Assembly (NCBI RefSeq): GCF_018224885.1
Contig: NZ_JAGTXB010000012.1
Coordinates: forward strand, 62,001-126,000
DNA: 64,000 nucleotides
Reading direction: 5' to 3'
From: Chitinophaga hostae
GTDB taxonomy: Bacteria > Bacteroidota > Bacteroidia > Chitinophagales > Chitinophagaceae
Position numbers and translations under genes: made by a program. A model generated the notes under the pieces. That model was not told where the DNA came from and made no database searches. It worked only from the letters and a program-made list of their open reading frames with translations. Of the stretch, positions 1-8,605 are shown piece after piece. Each line of letters opens with the position of its first letter. Position 1 is the first letter of the stretch.

Positions 1-1
1 C

Positions 2-445
2 TATTTCACCGCAAACAAAATAAACGGTGGGATACAGGTGCAATTGCTGTTGCAACATGCGCAGGCAACAGGTACCATGGAACTGTCCACCTGTTACGCG
101 TGGTCTTCATTTACAGATCAACTGCAATTTGTTACACCCAAACGAAGCGTCACGATCGACTATCCCGGAACCTTCCTGGTGCAGGATTTGGGATTCAGAC
201 CTGGTGGTATCCCTATTGATAAGCTGTTTAAACGGAACGGACGGCTCCAGGTGAGGAATGCTGCTGTAGCTGTACCGGTGGCTGACAATAACAGCGTATT
301 GCAACACGGTTACTATCCTGAAATAGCCTATTTCGTAAATGTGGTAAGGCAGGGAGCAGCACCATTACTTGCCATGCCTGCTACTTTTGAACATACCTTC
401 CGGCTGCTGGATGCAGTATCTGCCGGATTGGAAACGCAACGTTAA
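2..445 (+). CDS. Gfo/Idh/MocA-like oxidoreductase, C-terminal part (cut by left edge)
   Basis: The reading frame is open from the window edge to TAA at 443-445, so only about 147 C-terminal residues are visible and the N-terminal Rossmann domain lies outside. The visible part has the look of the C-terminal alpha/beta domain of NAD(P)-dependent sugar or inositol dehydrogenases: a beta-rich stretch (CYAWSSFTDQLQF, then SVTIDYPG) and a final helix region HGYYPEIAYFVNVVRQG followed by an MPATFEHTFRLLDAV end, where family members usually carry the last helix that packs on the NAD domain. A GTG at 38 could be mistaken for a start, but the frame continues upstream without a stop. Substrate cannot be inferred. 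Family assignment rests on overall pattern only. Confidence 0.6.
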   Translation, partial: YFTANKINGGIQVQLLLQHAQATGTMELSTCYAWSSFTDQLQFVTPKRSVTIDYPGTFLVQDLGFRPGGIPIDKLFKRNGRLQVRNAAVAVPVADNNSVLQHGYYPEIAYFVNVVRQGAAPLLAMPATFEHTFRLLDAVSAGLETQR

Positions 446-453
446 CATGGGTT

Positions 454-545
454 GGTGTATCAAAAGTAATTTTTACCCGGTTGTCTGTTGGCGAGCATTT
501 ACGTTTACGCAATTCCCGGGGGCTTCAGATTACTTTTGATATACC
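454..545. repeat. 17-bp inverted repeat between convergent genes
   Basis: The arms at 454-470 and 529-545 are complementary at 16 of 17 positions (GGTGTATCAAAAGTAAT against its partner, the mismatch being a G-T wobble) and are separated by 58 bases. They lie between the stop of the oxidoreductase and the 3' end of the minus-strand phosphodiesterase gene, so they could form the base of a long stem that serves as a two-way terminator or mRNA 3'-end stabiliser. There is no classical short loop or T-run. Confidence 0.55.
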
Positions 546-576
546 TCTTTGCACAATGGTGCTGTGCAGTGTTCCT

Positions 577-1365
577 TTATTGAAAGAACTGTTCAAATAT
601 ACTGTCTACCTGGAAACAGGTAAGCCCGGCCTTAATAAGCCGTTGTGCCTGCAGCTGCGCCTGGTGCATACTATCGGTTCCTTTAAGCGCCCAGGCGTTT
701 AGTACGCCTACCGCCAGGATGCCGTGTTTCTTCGCCCAGGCTGCATCTTCGGGAGTAATATCTCCGGAAAAAAGATAATAATGAGAAGGGCTGTACCCCG
801 GCTTTTTAATGTTCTCTTCCAGCTGTTTCCTCGTACAACTGAGTTTTATTTTGCCGGTAAAGAAAGGAGTAGCCTCGTCTGTACCGATCATCAGCGCATG
901 TTCATAAAGACGATACTTTTTCAATAGCGCTATCACCTGGTTAAAAATAACCGGATGATTCCCGCGGATCTTCAGGTCAATCATTATTTGTAGCTGCCCC
1001 TGCGCGTGTTGGAGCACTTCTTCAAATGAGAGGATCCGGTATCCCTGCCGGTTCTTCAATTGGTTCAGTTCCTGCCAGGTCAGCGCCGACAAAGACCTGT
1101 CGATGCCGAAACTGCGTTTCAGATTGTCGTCATGATGAGTTACCAGTACACTGTCACTGCTCATCCGCAAATCGACTTCTATCATATAATAGCGCCGGTT
1201 GGCGGCTTCCTCCAGCGCAGCAAGACTGTTCTCCTGTCGTATACTATCGGTAACGCCCCCACGATGTGCGATCAGCTGGTAGCGTTGTTTGCCCGCCTGG
1301 CTGTACGCCGGTACCACGGGCAATAACAACGCCGCCAAAAGCAGTATCTTTCTGAAATTTAACAT
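577..1365 (-). CDS. Glycerophosphodiester phosphodiesterase family protein, exported
   Basis: The 262-residue product starts with a signal peptide (hydrophobic residues 6-20, cleavage probably after AYS-QA). The TIM-barrel GDPD signature follows: HRG at 34-36, EN at 45-46, EVD at 63-65 and HHD at 77-79, which supply the metal ligands and the catalytic histidines in this family. Family members hydrolyse glycerophosphodiesters to glycerol 3-phosphate and an alcohol; an exported Bacteroidota version would act in the periplasm on phospholipid headgroup products. At about 260 residues it is the usual single-domain length. It is on the same strand as, and downstream of, the TlpA-like gene with a 45-bp gap, so the two may be co-transcribed. 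The exact substrate is not knowable from sequence. Confidence 0.85.
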   Translation of the reverse strand: MLNFRKILLLAALLLPVVPAYSQAGKQRYQLIAHRGGVTDSIRQENSLAALEEAANRRYYMIEVDLRMSSDSVLVTHHDDNLKRSFGIDRSLSALTWQELNQLKNRQGYRILSFEEVLQHAQGQLQIMIDLKIRGNHPVIFNQVIALLKKYRLYEHALMIGTDEATPFFTGKIKLSCTRKQLEENIKKPGYSPSHYYLFSGDITPEDAAWAKKHGILAVGVLNAWALKGTDSMHQAQLQAQRLIKAGLTCFQVDSIFEQFFQ

Positions 1366-1410
1366 GTCATCCTTATTTTATGGCACATAGTTTTCCGGGT
1401 ATGTTGCCGC

Positions 1411-1917
1411 CTATTTCAGCCGTGTATTTATCAGGTCAACCAATTCCTGTAATTCTTCTGCTGAATAGCCTGTAGACGAATAAATTATTTTACCGTTTTC
1501 ATCTATCAGGAAATTCCTGGGGATATTCTGGGAGGCAAACAAACTGAAAATCTTTCTTCCTTCGTCGGGTAATATCGGAAAATCAAATCCTTTCTTTTCT
1601 TTGAAAGGTTTCAGTTTTTCCCATCCTTCTTCCCGGCCAAAAACAAAAAACGCAAAACGCGGGTCATTCTTATGCGGCGCCCATATCAGTTTCTGTACTT
1701 CGGGTAGCTCTGCATTACAGGGCGGGCACCAGGTAGCAAACATATTCAGCAATACCAGCCTGCCTTTGTAGTCGGAGATGTGAACTGTTTTACCTTCCGT
1801 TAGTTCAAAGCTGAAAGAAGGAACCGTATCGCCGGTTTTGATATGCGTGAAATTATCCTGTGCATGGCTGACAAAAGTGCCCAGCAAAGCCCAAAAACAA
1901 ACAACAATTTTCTTCAT
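1411..1917 (-). CDS. TlpA-like thiol:disulfide oxidoreductase
   Basis: The 168-residue protein has an N-terminal signal sequence (residues 1-19, ending SHAQ) and a thioredoxin fold of the AhpC/TSA-TlpA type. The redox motif WCPPC is at residues 63-67 after the beta strand LVLLNMFAT. A second typical element, IPRNFLIDENGKI, contains the cis-proline-type turn before the C-terminal strands. Such proteins act in the periplasm, reducing disulfides for example in cytochrome c maturation or in cell-envelope stress. There is no extra N-terminal DUF4369 domain as in many longer Bacteroidota TlpA proteins. It lies upstream of the phosphodiesterase gene on the same strand; a role for that pairing is not evident. 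Confidence 0.9.
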   Translation of the reverse strand: MKKIVVCFWALLGTFVSHAQDNFTHIKTGDTVPSFSFELTEGKTVHISDYKGRLVLLNMFATWCPPCNAELPEVQKLIWAPHKNDPRFAFFVFGREEGWEKLKPFKEKKGFDFPILPDEGRKIFSLFASQNIPRNFLIDENGKIIYSSTGYSAEELQELVDLINTRLK

Positions 1918-2097
1918 GAGTTGCGGTGTTAGATTTTAAAGATACGCTTTACGGATAAATTTATCACGGCAGGAAATAGCACCTGAAATTGAACGCTCAT
2001 TGTGCTGTAACCGAACATATTTTGTTATTTTCAATGTACAAAATATTGCTTTTTATGTTTGTTTTTTATGGCACGCGTTATGGCAGCTTTCAAAACC

Positions 2098-3576
2098 ATG
2101 AAGACAATTATTTCCTGTTTACTTATCCTGTTGTTGTTTTGCATGCCCCTTCAGCGTGGGCTGGCACAGCATTGTCCAACTCCCGGCAAGGCGAAGCTGC
2201 TGGCCGATTTTGACCTGTACAGGTCCATCCTGGAAAAAACACATGCCGGTCTTTATAAGTATCATTCCAAAGAACAGATAGACAGTATTTTTACTGCCGG
2301 CAGAAAACAAATTACTGCCATCACCGATGTATGTGGCTTCTATCGCCAACTGACAACTATTATGAGTTATATCGGGAGTTTGCATGATGATATTTTTCTC
2401 CCTGATAAGTTGAAAAAGCAGTTGTTTGCGGCGAAAGGATACTTTCCTTACCCGGTAAAGCTGGCAGACGGAAAGTTGCTGGTCAATATTGACGGACAGA
2501 AGATGGCCGTCGGTACCGAAATTCATTCCATCAACGGCGTTCCTGTACAACAGATCATCCCTGGTCTTTATAAGTACTACACTACAGATGGCTTTAATAT
2601 CAGCGGGAAGAGCGAGGGCATCAATGCATGGTTTCCCTGGTTTTATTTCCTGGAATATGGTGCTGCCGGAAGTTTCCGGGTAAATGACAGCATCACCTTG
2701 CCGGCGGTTTCCCTGCCGGCGTATGTGGCACAATATAAAAAACGTCATTCCCTTGCACTCGATACTGCGATGGGCGACAACTATACTTTCCGCTTAATCG
2801 ACAGTTCCCGGGCGGCTATACTAACTGTGCCTACTTTTGCATTAGGTAACGCGGAATCAGCGAAACATGCGGCGTATAAGCAATTCCTGCACAGCTCATT
2901 TAACACCCTGAAAGCAAAAAACATCCGCCATTTAATTGTGGACATCCGTGGCAACGGCGGTGGCACTGATCCCAATGACCTGCTCACCTTTTCCTACCTG
3001 GCGTATCAGCCATTTAAAGAAAATGCATCGGCCTTTACCTTGTTTCAGCGGGTGCCGTACCGGCAATATTGCACGGACGATACCGCTGATGTGCGGGACC
3101 TGGAAGAAAATTTACTGGACGAACATAACCGGTTCCGGGAAGGGAAATATTACCAGAACCCTGACTACTGCCGGTTCTGGCAACCGGATAGTTTGGCCTT
3201 TAGGGGAAATTTGTACCTGCTCGTTGACCCGGCAGTAGCATCGGCGGCCTCTTTATTTGCTTCCATGGTAAGAAGTGAAGGGCATGCCCGGGTAATAGGA
3301 TCCGAAACCATGGGCGGCTATTACGGACACACAGGTCATAATAGTTTGTCTTACCGGTTGCCGCAGTCGGGCATCACTTTCAGCATTTCGGTAGTGGATC
3401 TCGAACAGTATGTACAGCCTAAAAAAGAAATACCCTATGGCGCAGGTATTTTACCTGATAAGATTATTCACAACAGCAGAACGGATTTTATAAATAATCA
3501 TGATGCGGTGATGGATAGCGTGCTGCTTTTCATCAGGGCGGAGCGCAGCGGTATGCAGGCCGCAGGAGGAAGGTAA
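2098..3576 (+). CDS. S41 family peptidase, exported (first of a tandem pair)
   Basis: An upstream ATG at 2059 is in frame, but the start at 2098 gives a clean signal peptide (MKTIISCLLILLLFC, cleavage near LAQ-H), leaving 492 residues. The C-terminal half has the tail-specific protease fold: the strand LIVDIRGNGGG, then LLVDPAVASAASLFA, where Ser382 or Ser385 is the likely nucleophile, and the ETMGG turn with a downstream lysine-containing region. A middle segment (VKLADGKLLVNIDG to VPVQQIIPG) looks like a PDZ-type substrate-binding domain. S41 enzymes of this subgroup are periplasmic serine peptidases of mostly unknown substrates. The neighbouring gene is a shorter S41 relative in the same orientation, which suggests an old duplication followed by strong divergence. 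Confidence 0.85.
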   Translation: MKTIISCLLILLLFCMPLQRGLAQHCPTPGKAKLLADFDLYRSILEKTHAGLYKYHSKEQIDSIFTAGRKQITAITDVCGFYRQLTTIMSYIGSLHDDIFLPDKLKKQLFAAKGYFPYPVKLADGKLLVNIDGQKMAVGTEIHSINGVPVQQIIPGLYKYYTTDGFNISGKSEGINAWFPWFYFLEYGAAGSFRVNDSITLPAVSLPAYVAQYKKRHSLALDTAMGDNYTFRLIDSSRAAILTVPTFALGNAESAKHAAYKQFLHSSFNTLKAKNIRHLIVDIRGNGGGTDPNDLLTFSYLAYQPFKENASAFTLFQRVPYRQYCTDDTADVRDLEENLLDEHNRFREGKYYQNPDYCRFWQPDSLAFRGNLYLLVDPAVASAASLFASMVRSEGHARVIGSETMGGYYGHTGHNSLSYRLPQSGITFSISVVDLEQYVQPKKEIPYGAGILPDKIIHNSRTDFINNHDAVMDSVLLFIRAERSGMQAAGGR

Positions 3577-3686
3577 GGCGACTATAATTATGCTGCCTTC
3601 TTACAGATTTTTTTTAGATTTATCAGAAGGGTAACATTTACAGTTTGTAGGTGGTCCTGGTTTACCAGACAATCAAAATCCGCTAA

Positions 3687-4898
3687 ATGAAGAAATATCT
3701 GCTTTTCATAGCCTGCCTGTTCATACTGTTTTCTAGTGAGTCATTTTCCCAGCGTCTGACAAAAAAGCAACTGTTGGAGGACCTGGCGTACTACAGGGAT
3801 ACGCTTCCGGTGAAGCATAAAAACCTGTTTAATAAAATCAGCAAAACTGAATTTGAAAATAAAGTTGCCAGGGTAGCCGGAAAAATTGACACCTTGAACT
3901 ATGAGACCTTCATGGTGGAGCTTTTTAAATTAAATGTGTCGATTGGCGACGAGCATACCAGGATTGAGCCGAAGTTTAAAACGGCTTTGCCGGTTGCGTT
4001 TACAGCGTTCGACGACGGTATCTTTGTTACGGGTATAGACCGGGAGCAATCGATAGCGCTTTCATCTAAGCTAAGGGCGATTAACGGGCATCCCATTGAT
4101 GAAATTAACCGAAAATTTAAAGAAGTAATTAAATCGGATAACCCGTCTTATTTTGAAACCTACGAGCAACAGTTTCTGAATAATCCATCTTTTCTCAAGG
4201 GGTTAGGGATCCTGAACTCGGGCGAAAACGCGGAGTTGACGTTGCAAAACAGGAACGGTGAAATCCGGCAGGTAACGCTCCATGCTGTTGATAAGGATAG
4301 CTTAAATTTAGCATTGTCCGCACAATACGGATCGCTGCTGCCCTATAAGGAGCGCGACAGGGATTATTGGTATGAGTATGACCCCGCCAGAAAAACAATC
4401 TATTTCAACTTTGTTCATTGTGTAGAGGACGAGCATCATCCATTCCTGCAATTTAACGAAGAACTGTTTTCAAAGATAAACAGCCTGCGTCCGGAGAAAA
4501 TTATTGTTGATCTTCGGTTTAACAGTGGAGGTAATTCGGGTGTGCTGTCACCTTTTATTGACAGCATTCAGCAAAGCTATTTAAATAAGAAAGGACATTT
4601 TTATGTGCTCATCGGGAAACAAACTTTTTCATCTGCTTTAATGAATGCTATTGCATTTAAAAGATATACCAACGCCATTTTGGTTGGACAAATGACCAGC
4701 GGCAATATCAACCACTACGGGGAAGTACGCGGATTCAGGCTTCCGAACACAGGGATCGTGATCGGCTATTCCACCAGGTATTGGGAAAACTGGAAAGGCA
4801 GGAAAGGTGCATTATTGCCTGATAAAAAAATTACCTACAGTTCCGTGAATTTTATTAATAACAGGGATGAAGCCCTGGAGTATATCTATCAACGGTAG
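3687..4898 (+). CDS. S41 family peptidase, exported (second of the pair)
   Basis: The 403-residue protein starts with a signal peptide (KYLLFIACLFILFSSESFSQ). A PDZ-like segment (ITGIDREQ region to LRAINGHPIDEIN) is followed by the S41 catalytic core: the strand IIVDLRFNSGGNSG, then GKQTFSSALMNA with the presumed nucleophilic serine, and GQMTSGNINHYGE. It is about 90 residues shorter than the preceding S41 protein and only distantly similar. The ATG at 3687 is the only start before the hydrophobic segment. Likely periplasmic, substrate unknown. The 110-bp gap from the first S41 gene leaves co-transcription open. Confidence 0.87.
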   Translation: MKKYLLFIACLFILFSSESFSQRLTKKQLLEDLAYYRDTLPVKHKNLFNKISKTEFENKVARVAGKIDTLNYETFMVELFKLNVSIGDEHTRIEPKFKTALPVAFTAFDDGIFVTGIDREQSIALSSKLRAINGHPIDEINRKFKEVIKSDNPSYFETYEQQFLNNPSFLKGLGILNSGENAELTLQNRNGEIRQVTLHAVDKDSLNLALSAQYGSLLPYKERDRDYWYEYDPARKTIYFNFVHCVEDEHHPFLQFNEELFSKINSLRPEKIIVDLRFNSGGNSGVLSPFIDSIQQSYLNKKGHFYVLIGKQTFSSALMNAIAFKRYTNAILVGQMTSGNINHYGEVRGFRLPNTGIVIGYSTRYWENWKGRKGALLPDKKITYSSVNFINNRDEALEYIYQR

Positions 4899-4927
4899 AA
4901 ATATCCGGATCTTAAAACCATAAGCAT

Positions 4928-5365
4928 ATGATACGACCTTACAACGCTGCTGATAAAGGGGAACTCCTTGATATCTTCCGGCTTAATATGCCGGAATATT
5001 TTGATCCGAAAGAATTGGCTGATTATGAAAAGTACCTGGATGAGCATGCGCAGACTTACTTCACAGTGGAGCATGAGGGGAATATAGCCGGAGGGGTAGG
5101 GTATCATATTGACCGGCATAATAAGCAGGGGCAGATCACCTGGATATTATTTCATCCCGGGTATGCGGGGCTGGGCCTGGGTCGGAAATCGGTCCGGCAT
5201 TGCCTGGAGATTTTCAAATCGGACCCGGGTATTGAAAAACTGGTGGTGACCACTTCTCAAAAAGCATATCAGTTTTTTGAAAAACTGGGATATCGTATTG
5301 TTAATACAGAGAAAGATTATTGGGGACAGGGGCTCGACCTTTACCTGATGGAGCGGCAGCCCTGA
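4928..5365 (+). CDS. GNAT family N-acetyltransferase
   Basis: A 145-residue single-domain protein. It opens with MIRPYNAADKGELLDIF, the usual first strand and helix of GNAT enzymes. The acetyl-CoA binding motif A is seen as ILFHPGYAGLGLGRKSV, with the glycine-rich pyrophosphate loop GLGLG. Motif B is in YQFFEKLGYRIVNTEKDY, a very common end of small-molecule and ribosomal-protein acetyltransferases. It would transfer an acetyl group from acetyl-CoA to an amine in the cytoplasm; the acceptor is unknown. It follows the second S41 gene by 29 bases on the same strand. Confidence 0.87.
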   Translation: MIRPYNAADKGELLDIFRLNMPEYFDPKELADYEKYLDEHAQTYFTVEHEGNIAGGVGYHIDRHNKQGQITWILFHPGYAGLGLGRKSVRHCLEIFKSDPGIEKLVVTTSQKAYQFFEKLGYRIVNTEKDYWGQGLDLYLMERQP

Positions 5366-5456
5366 CCGACAGTTGACAGGCATTATCAGAAAAAAAAGGT
5401 TTGTTGCAGTTGTAAGATTTTTATGATGTTCCGCAACTTATTGCAAAACATCAGTT

Positions 5457-6821
5457 ATGAAAAAATGTGGCTTTTTGTTGATGCTGTGTTTTCATTTGAC
5501 TTATCACTGCGCAGTTGCCCAATTTCAGGATAGTATTGCAGATAAACTGCAGCGGTACCTGGCAATAAAGAAAAAGGAGATAGGCTTTAGTGGCATGGTC
5601 ACTATTTGCCGGCAAGGGAAAATCGTTTGCGCTGAGATGGTGGGTCAATGTTCGGCGGATACCTATTTCAATGATAGTTCTTTATTTAAAGTAGCGTCGG
5701 TCACCAAATCATTTACCGCTATGCTGGTAATGCTGGCATGTGCAGAAGAGCGAATAAAGCTAAGTGATTCGCTTGCCATATTCTTTCCCCGTCTGGATAA
5801 TCATGAATGGCGTAGTATCACGATAGATCAGTTGTTGTCTCATCGCGCAGGGATAGCCCATAACCAGGGAGTAGCCGGATTTGTCCCGGGGCTTTCCATG
5901 GGGTTAAATCCCGAACAGGCCCTGGCCGCCATTTTTAATTCAAAGTTGTTGTTCAGTCCTGGTACGCAGGCCGCCTATAGCAGTCCGGGTTATTATTTGC
6001 TTGCCACCATCCTGGAGCAGGTATATCACAAACGTTATGCGGATATCCTGGCGGAGAAAATAACGGGTCCGCTGAAGATGAACCATACCGGTGTTTATAG
6101 GACCGGAATGGATTTACAGAACATGTGTGCAGGGTACCACCAGGTAAAAGATAGTATGATACCGGCGCCCGGCAGAGACTTCTCCCTTATGAAGGGTTCC
6201 GGAGATCTTTTCAGTTCTGCCGCTGACCTGGTAAGCTGGACCAATAGTTTTTCCGGAGACTTCTGGAGTGATAAGATACGGGCGAGCCTATTTGCTCCCC
6301 ATAGTGATATCGATGGTCATTCCTATGGGTATGGATGGTATATCCGGCGGGAAGAAGCGAATGCGAAGAAGGCGTATTATCATGGAGGCGGTACTTTCGG
6401 CAGCTCGTCACTGCTGGTCATTTACCCGGCTTATCAATTAACGATAGTAATACTGAGTAATGTATCGCCGCTGCCGGTGAATGTTTTTTGGGCGGATGTT
6501 GAACGGATACTGTTTGACACTGGTGATGCAGCGGTATCACCCTTAGCGGTCCGGCAGCTCTCTCCGCAGCAGTTAGCCATATTGCCGGGCGCCTATTCAG
6601 CAGGCGCCGGGCAACCGGTTTTACAAATTATATTGAATGAAGGCAGATTGTACGCGAAATTGGGAACAAGGGGCGCCTTTGAGATTTTCGCCGCCACCGA
6701 TGTGGAATTCTATGGCAGGAAAATACCTGTTAAGTTATTGTTTAGTGTAAATGGAACAGGGAGCATTACAGGAGTGGAGGCCTGGTATAATGGACAATGT
6801 ACCCGTTTTAGCCGGCAATGA
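5457..6821 (+). CDS. Serine hydrolase of the beta-lactamase/PBP fold, exported
   Basis: The 454-residue protein has a short signal peptide (GFLLMLCFHLTYHCAVAQ) and a class C beta-lactamase-like domain. The nucleophile motif SxxK is S81-V-T-K84. The second motif is Y174-S-S-P-G-Y, where the asparagine of the usual YxN is replaced by serine. The third motif appears as H309-G-G-G. A C-terminal beta domain of about 100 residues (from about residue 350) follows, as in many Bacteroidota serine hydrolases annotated as esterases or D-aminopeptidases. True beta-lactamase activity is not implied; peptidase or esterase action on cell-wall or ester substrates in the periplasm is more likely. It precedes the first sigma factor but is separated by 112 bases. 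Confidence 0.85.
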   Translation: MKKCGFLLMLCFHLTYHCAVAQFQDSIADKLQRYLAIKKKEIGFSGMVTICRQGKIVCAEMVGQCSADTYFNDSSLFKVASVTKSFTAMLVMLACAEERIKLSDSLAIFFPRLDNHEWRSITIDQLLSHRAGIAHNQGVAGFVPGLSMGLNPEQALAAIFNSKLLFSPGTQAAYSSPGYYLLATILEQVYHKRYADILAEKITGPLKMNHTGVYRTGMDLQNMCAGYHQVKDSMIPAPGRDFSLMKGSGDLFSSAADLVSWTNSFSGDFWSDKIRASLFAPHSDIDGHSYGYGWYIRREEANAKKAYYHGGGTFGSSSLLVIYPAYQLTIVILSNVSPLPVNVFWADVERILFDTGDAAVSPLAVRQLSPQQLAILPGAYSAGAGQPVLQIILNEGRLYAKLGTRGAFEIFAATDVEFYGRKIPVKLLFSVNGTGSITGVEAWYNGQCTRFSRQ

Positions 6822-6933
6822 CACCCTAAATGAGGTTTGACAAGTTATGGTGCCCGATGCCCGCTCCCGGTATTGCATATTAACTTTATTATCATTATCT
6901 TGGATCAATTGTTTCAAAATATTTTTGTCAGCC

Positions 6934-7524
6934 ATGGGGGAGCCTGTAGAGGAAGGTCATAAAGCCACCACGTTATTACCTCAAGACGTTGCTGATCTTG
7001 AGCTGGTATTTAAAGAGTGCTATGCAGTTCTCCTGGCTTATGCCTGTAAGTATGTATTGCGTGAAACCGCTGAAGATATCGTACAGGATGTTTTTGTACA
7101 GGTACATCGCAAAAGAGCTTCCCTCAACATTAATGTCAGTATTAAAAGTTATCTTTTTCGCAGTATCCATAACAGCTGCCTGGATTATATCAAACGTCAG
7201 GCAGTGCATCAGCGCTATGTAAATGCAGCGTTGCCTGCGTTTACGGAAGCAGAACTGGACCATTTTAACCCTGACGGTCTCCGGCAAAGCCTGCTGGAAC
7301 AGGACAATCTCGAGGCCAGCGTGTGGAGAGCCATAGAAGAATTACCCCCAAAATGCCGCGAAGTGGTAAAGCTCCGTTACCTGGAGGGGCTTAAAACCGG
7401 TGAAATCTCTGCAGCCATGGGCATTTCCTCCCGTACCGTAGAAACGCAATTATATAAGGCCATAAAACAGCTGAGGGGAATTGTCCGGAGAGTAAATTAC
7501 CTGTTCTCTTTTATTTTATTGTAG
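6934..7524 (+). CDS. ECF RNA polymerase sigma factor (first Sus-type locus)
   Basis: The longer frame begins at 6847, but the ATG at 6934 starts a 196-residue protein of normal ECF length and has a reasonable -33/-7 pair upstream (TTG, 20 bases, TATCTTGG). Region 2 is visible as YACKYVLRETAEDIVQDVF followed by SIKSYLFRSIHNSCLDYIKR. Region 4 is visible as ELPPKCREVVKLRYLEGLKTGEIS with the helix-turn-helix AAMGISSRTVETQLYKAIKQL. In Bacteroidota these sigma factors are held by the FecR-type anti-sigma factor encoded next door and are released when the outer-membrane SusC-type transporter binds its ligand; they then activate the linked susC/susD genes. Confidence 0.93.
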   Translation: MGEPVEEGHKATTLLPQDVADLELVFKECYAVLLAYACKYVLRETAEDIVQDVFVQVHRKRASLNINVSIKSYLFRSIHNSCLDYIKRQAVHQRYVNAALPAFTEAELDHFNPDGLRQSLLEQDNLEASVWRAIEELPPKCREVVKLRYLEGLKTGEISAAMGISSRTVETQLYKAIKQLRGIVRRVNYLFSFILL

Positions 7525-7621
7525 CTTGTAATCCCTGTTTCTTCCCATCTTTTGTTTTTCTGAAAAAAAAATTAAAAAAACTGTACGTAGAAATAACCTC
7601 CCTGTCGTCTAATTAAAAGAC

Positions 7622-8605
7622 ATGCCATTACAACCTAATACTAACGAATTGGATTATACGATCTTAATAAAGTTCATTGACGGACAGGCGAGCCCTGAGG
7701 AAACGGCGATGGTACTTGTATGGTTAAAGGCTTCCCCCGATAACCAGGCGCTGTATTTCCAGGTAAAAGACATTTTCGACCAGCAGCTGGCGGCAAAAAT
7801 TACTGCGGAAGATGCAGACCAAAGCTGGCAGCAGGTGCTGAAGCGGTTACCGGCGGCAGATCAGCGGCGTCTGCCTGTTAAGCATGGCAGCTGGCTGAAA
7901 TATGCGGCGGCAGTGCTGGTGCTGCTACTCGCAGGTGGCGCTTACCTGTTTACACGTAATGATCCACGGCCCGCAGCGTTGGTAACGCTGGTGTCGAAAA
8001 AGGCATCGGTTCAAACGGTGCTGCTGGCAGACAGTACCAGGATATGGGTAAAGCCGGGCGGATCGGTGAAAATGCGGGATGTGAAGGAAGAAGGCGAACG
8101 GGAAGTGTGGCTGGAGGGCAGCGCGTATTTTGAAGTGGTAAAAAAGGCGGAGAAGCCATTTATGGTACATGTACCCGATATGACCGTAACCGTGCTGGGT
8201 ACGTCTTTCACCGTTAATGAAGATAAACGGCATACCGCAGTAATGGTAAATACGGGGTTGATTAAAGCCACCGCTTTTAACCGGGAATTACTGTTGCATC
8301 CGGGAGAAAGAGGGATGGTGGTAGACAGCCAGATACAGCTGGATCACGTAAATCCGCAGCTGTACGCTGCCTGGAAGGATGGCGATTATAAATTTGAGCA
8401 TACGTCTGTTAATGAAATAGCTGAATTACTACGGGCGAATTATGGGTATGAAGTAGAAATATTGCAACCGCAAAAATTCCGCGATACGAAGATCAGTGGG
8501 CGTGTATTGATAACTGATGAAAAAAGTTTATGTAAGGCATTGGGTGCTATGCTGGAAGCAGGCATCAGAAAAGAGGGTAACCGTATTATCATTCAACCAA
8601 AATAG
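7622..8605 (+). CDS. FecR-type anti-sigma factor (first Sus-type locus)
   Basis: The 327-residue inner-membrane protein has a cytoplasmic N-terminus (DUF4880-like) that binds sigma, one transmembrane segment at about residues 86-108 (WLKYAAAVLVLLLAGGAYLF), a periplasmic FecR domain (about 125-220, with DSTRIWVKPGGS and EVWLEGSAYFEV) and a C-terminal DUF4974 domain (about 250-325) ending in HTSVNEIAELL and ISGRVLITDEK. It lies 97 bases downstream of its sigma gene and 347 bases upstream of susC, the standard order for trans-envelope signalling. The final domain contacts the STN domain of the partner SusC-like receptor. Confidence 0.93.
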   Translation: MPLQPNTNELDYTILIKFIDGQASPEETAMVLVWLKASPDNQALYFQVKDIFDQQLAAKITAEDADQSWQQVLKRLPAADQRRLPVKHGSWLKYAAAVLVLLLAGGAYLFTRNDPRPAALVTLVSKKASVQTVLLADSTRIWVKPGGSVKMRDVKEEGEREVWLEGSAYFEVVKKAEKPFMVHVPDMTVTVLGTSFTVNEDKRHTAVMVNTGLIKATAFNRELLLHPGERGMVVDSQIQLDHVNPQLYAAWKDGDYKFEHTSVNEIAELLRANYGYEVEILQPQKFRDTKISGRVLITDEKSLCKALGAMLEAGIRKEGNRIIIQPK

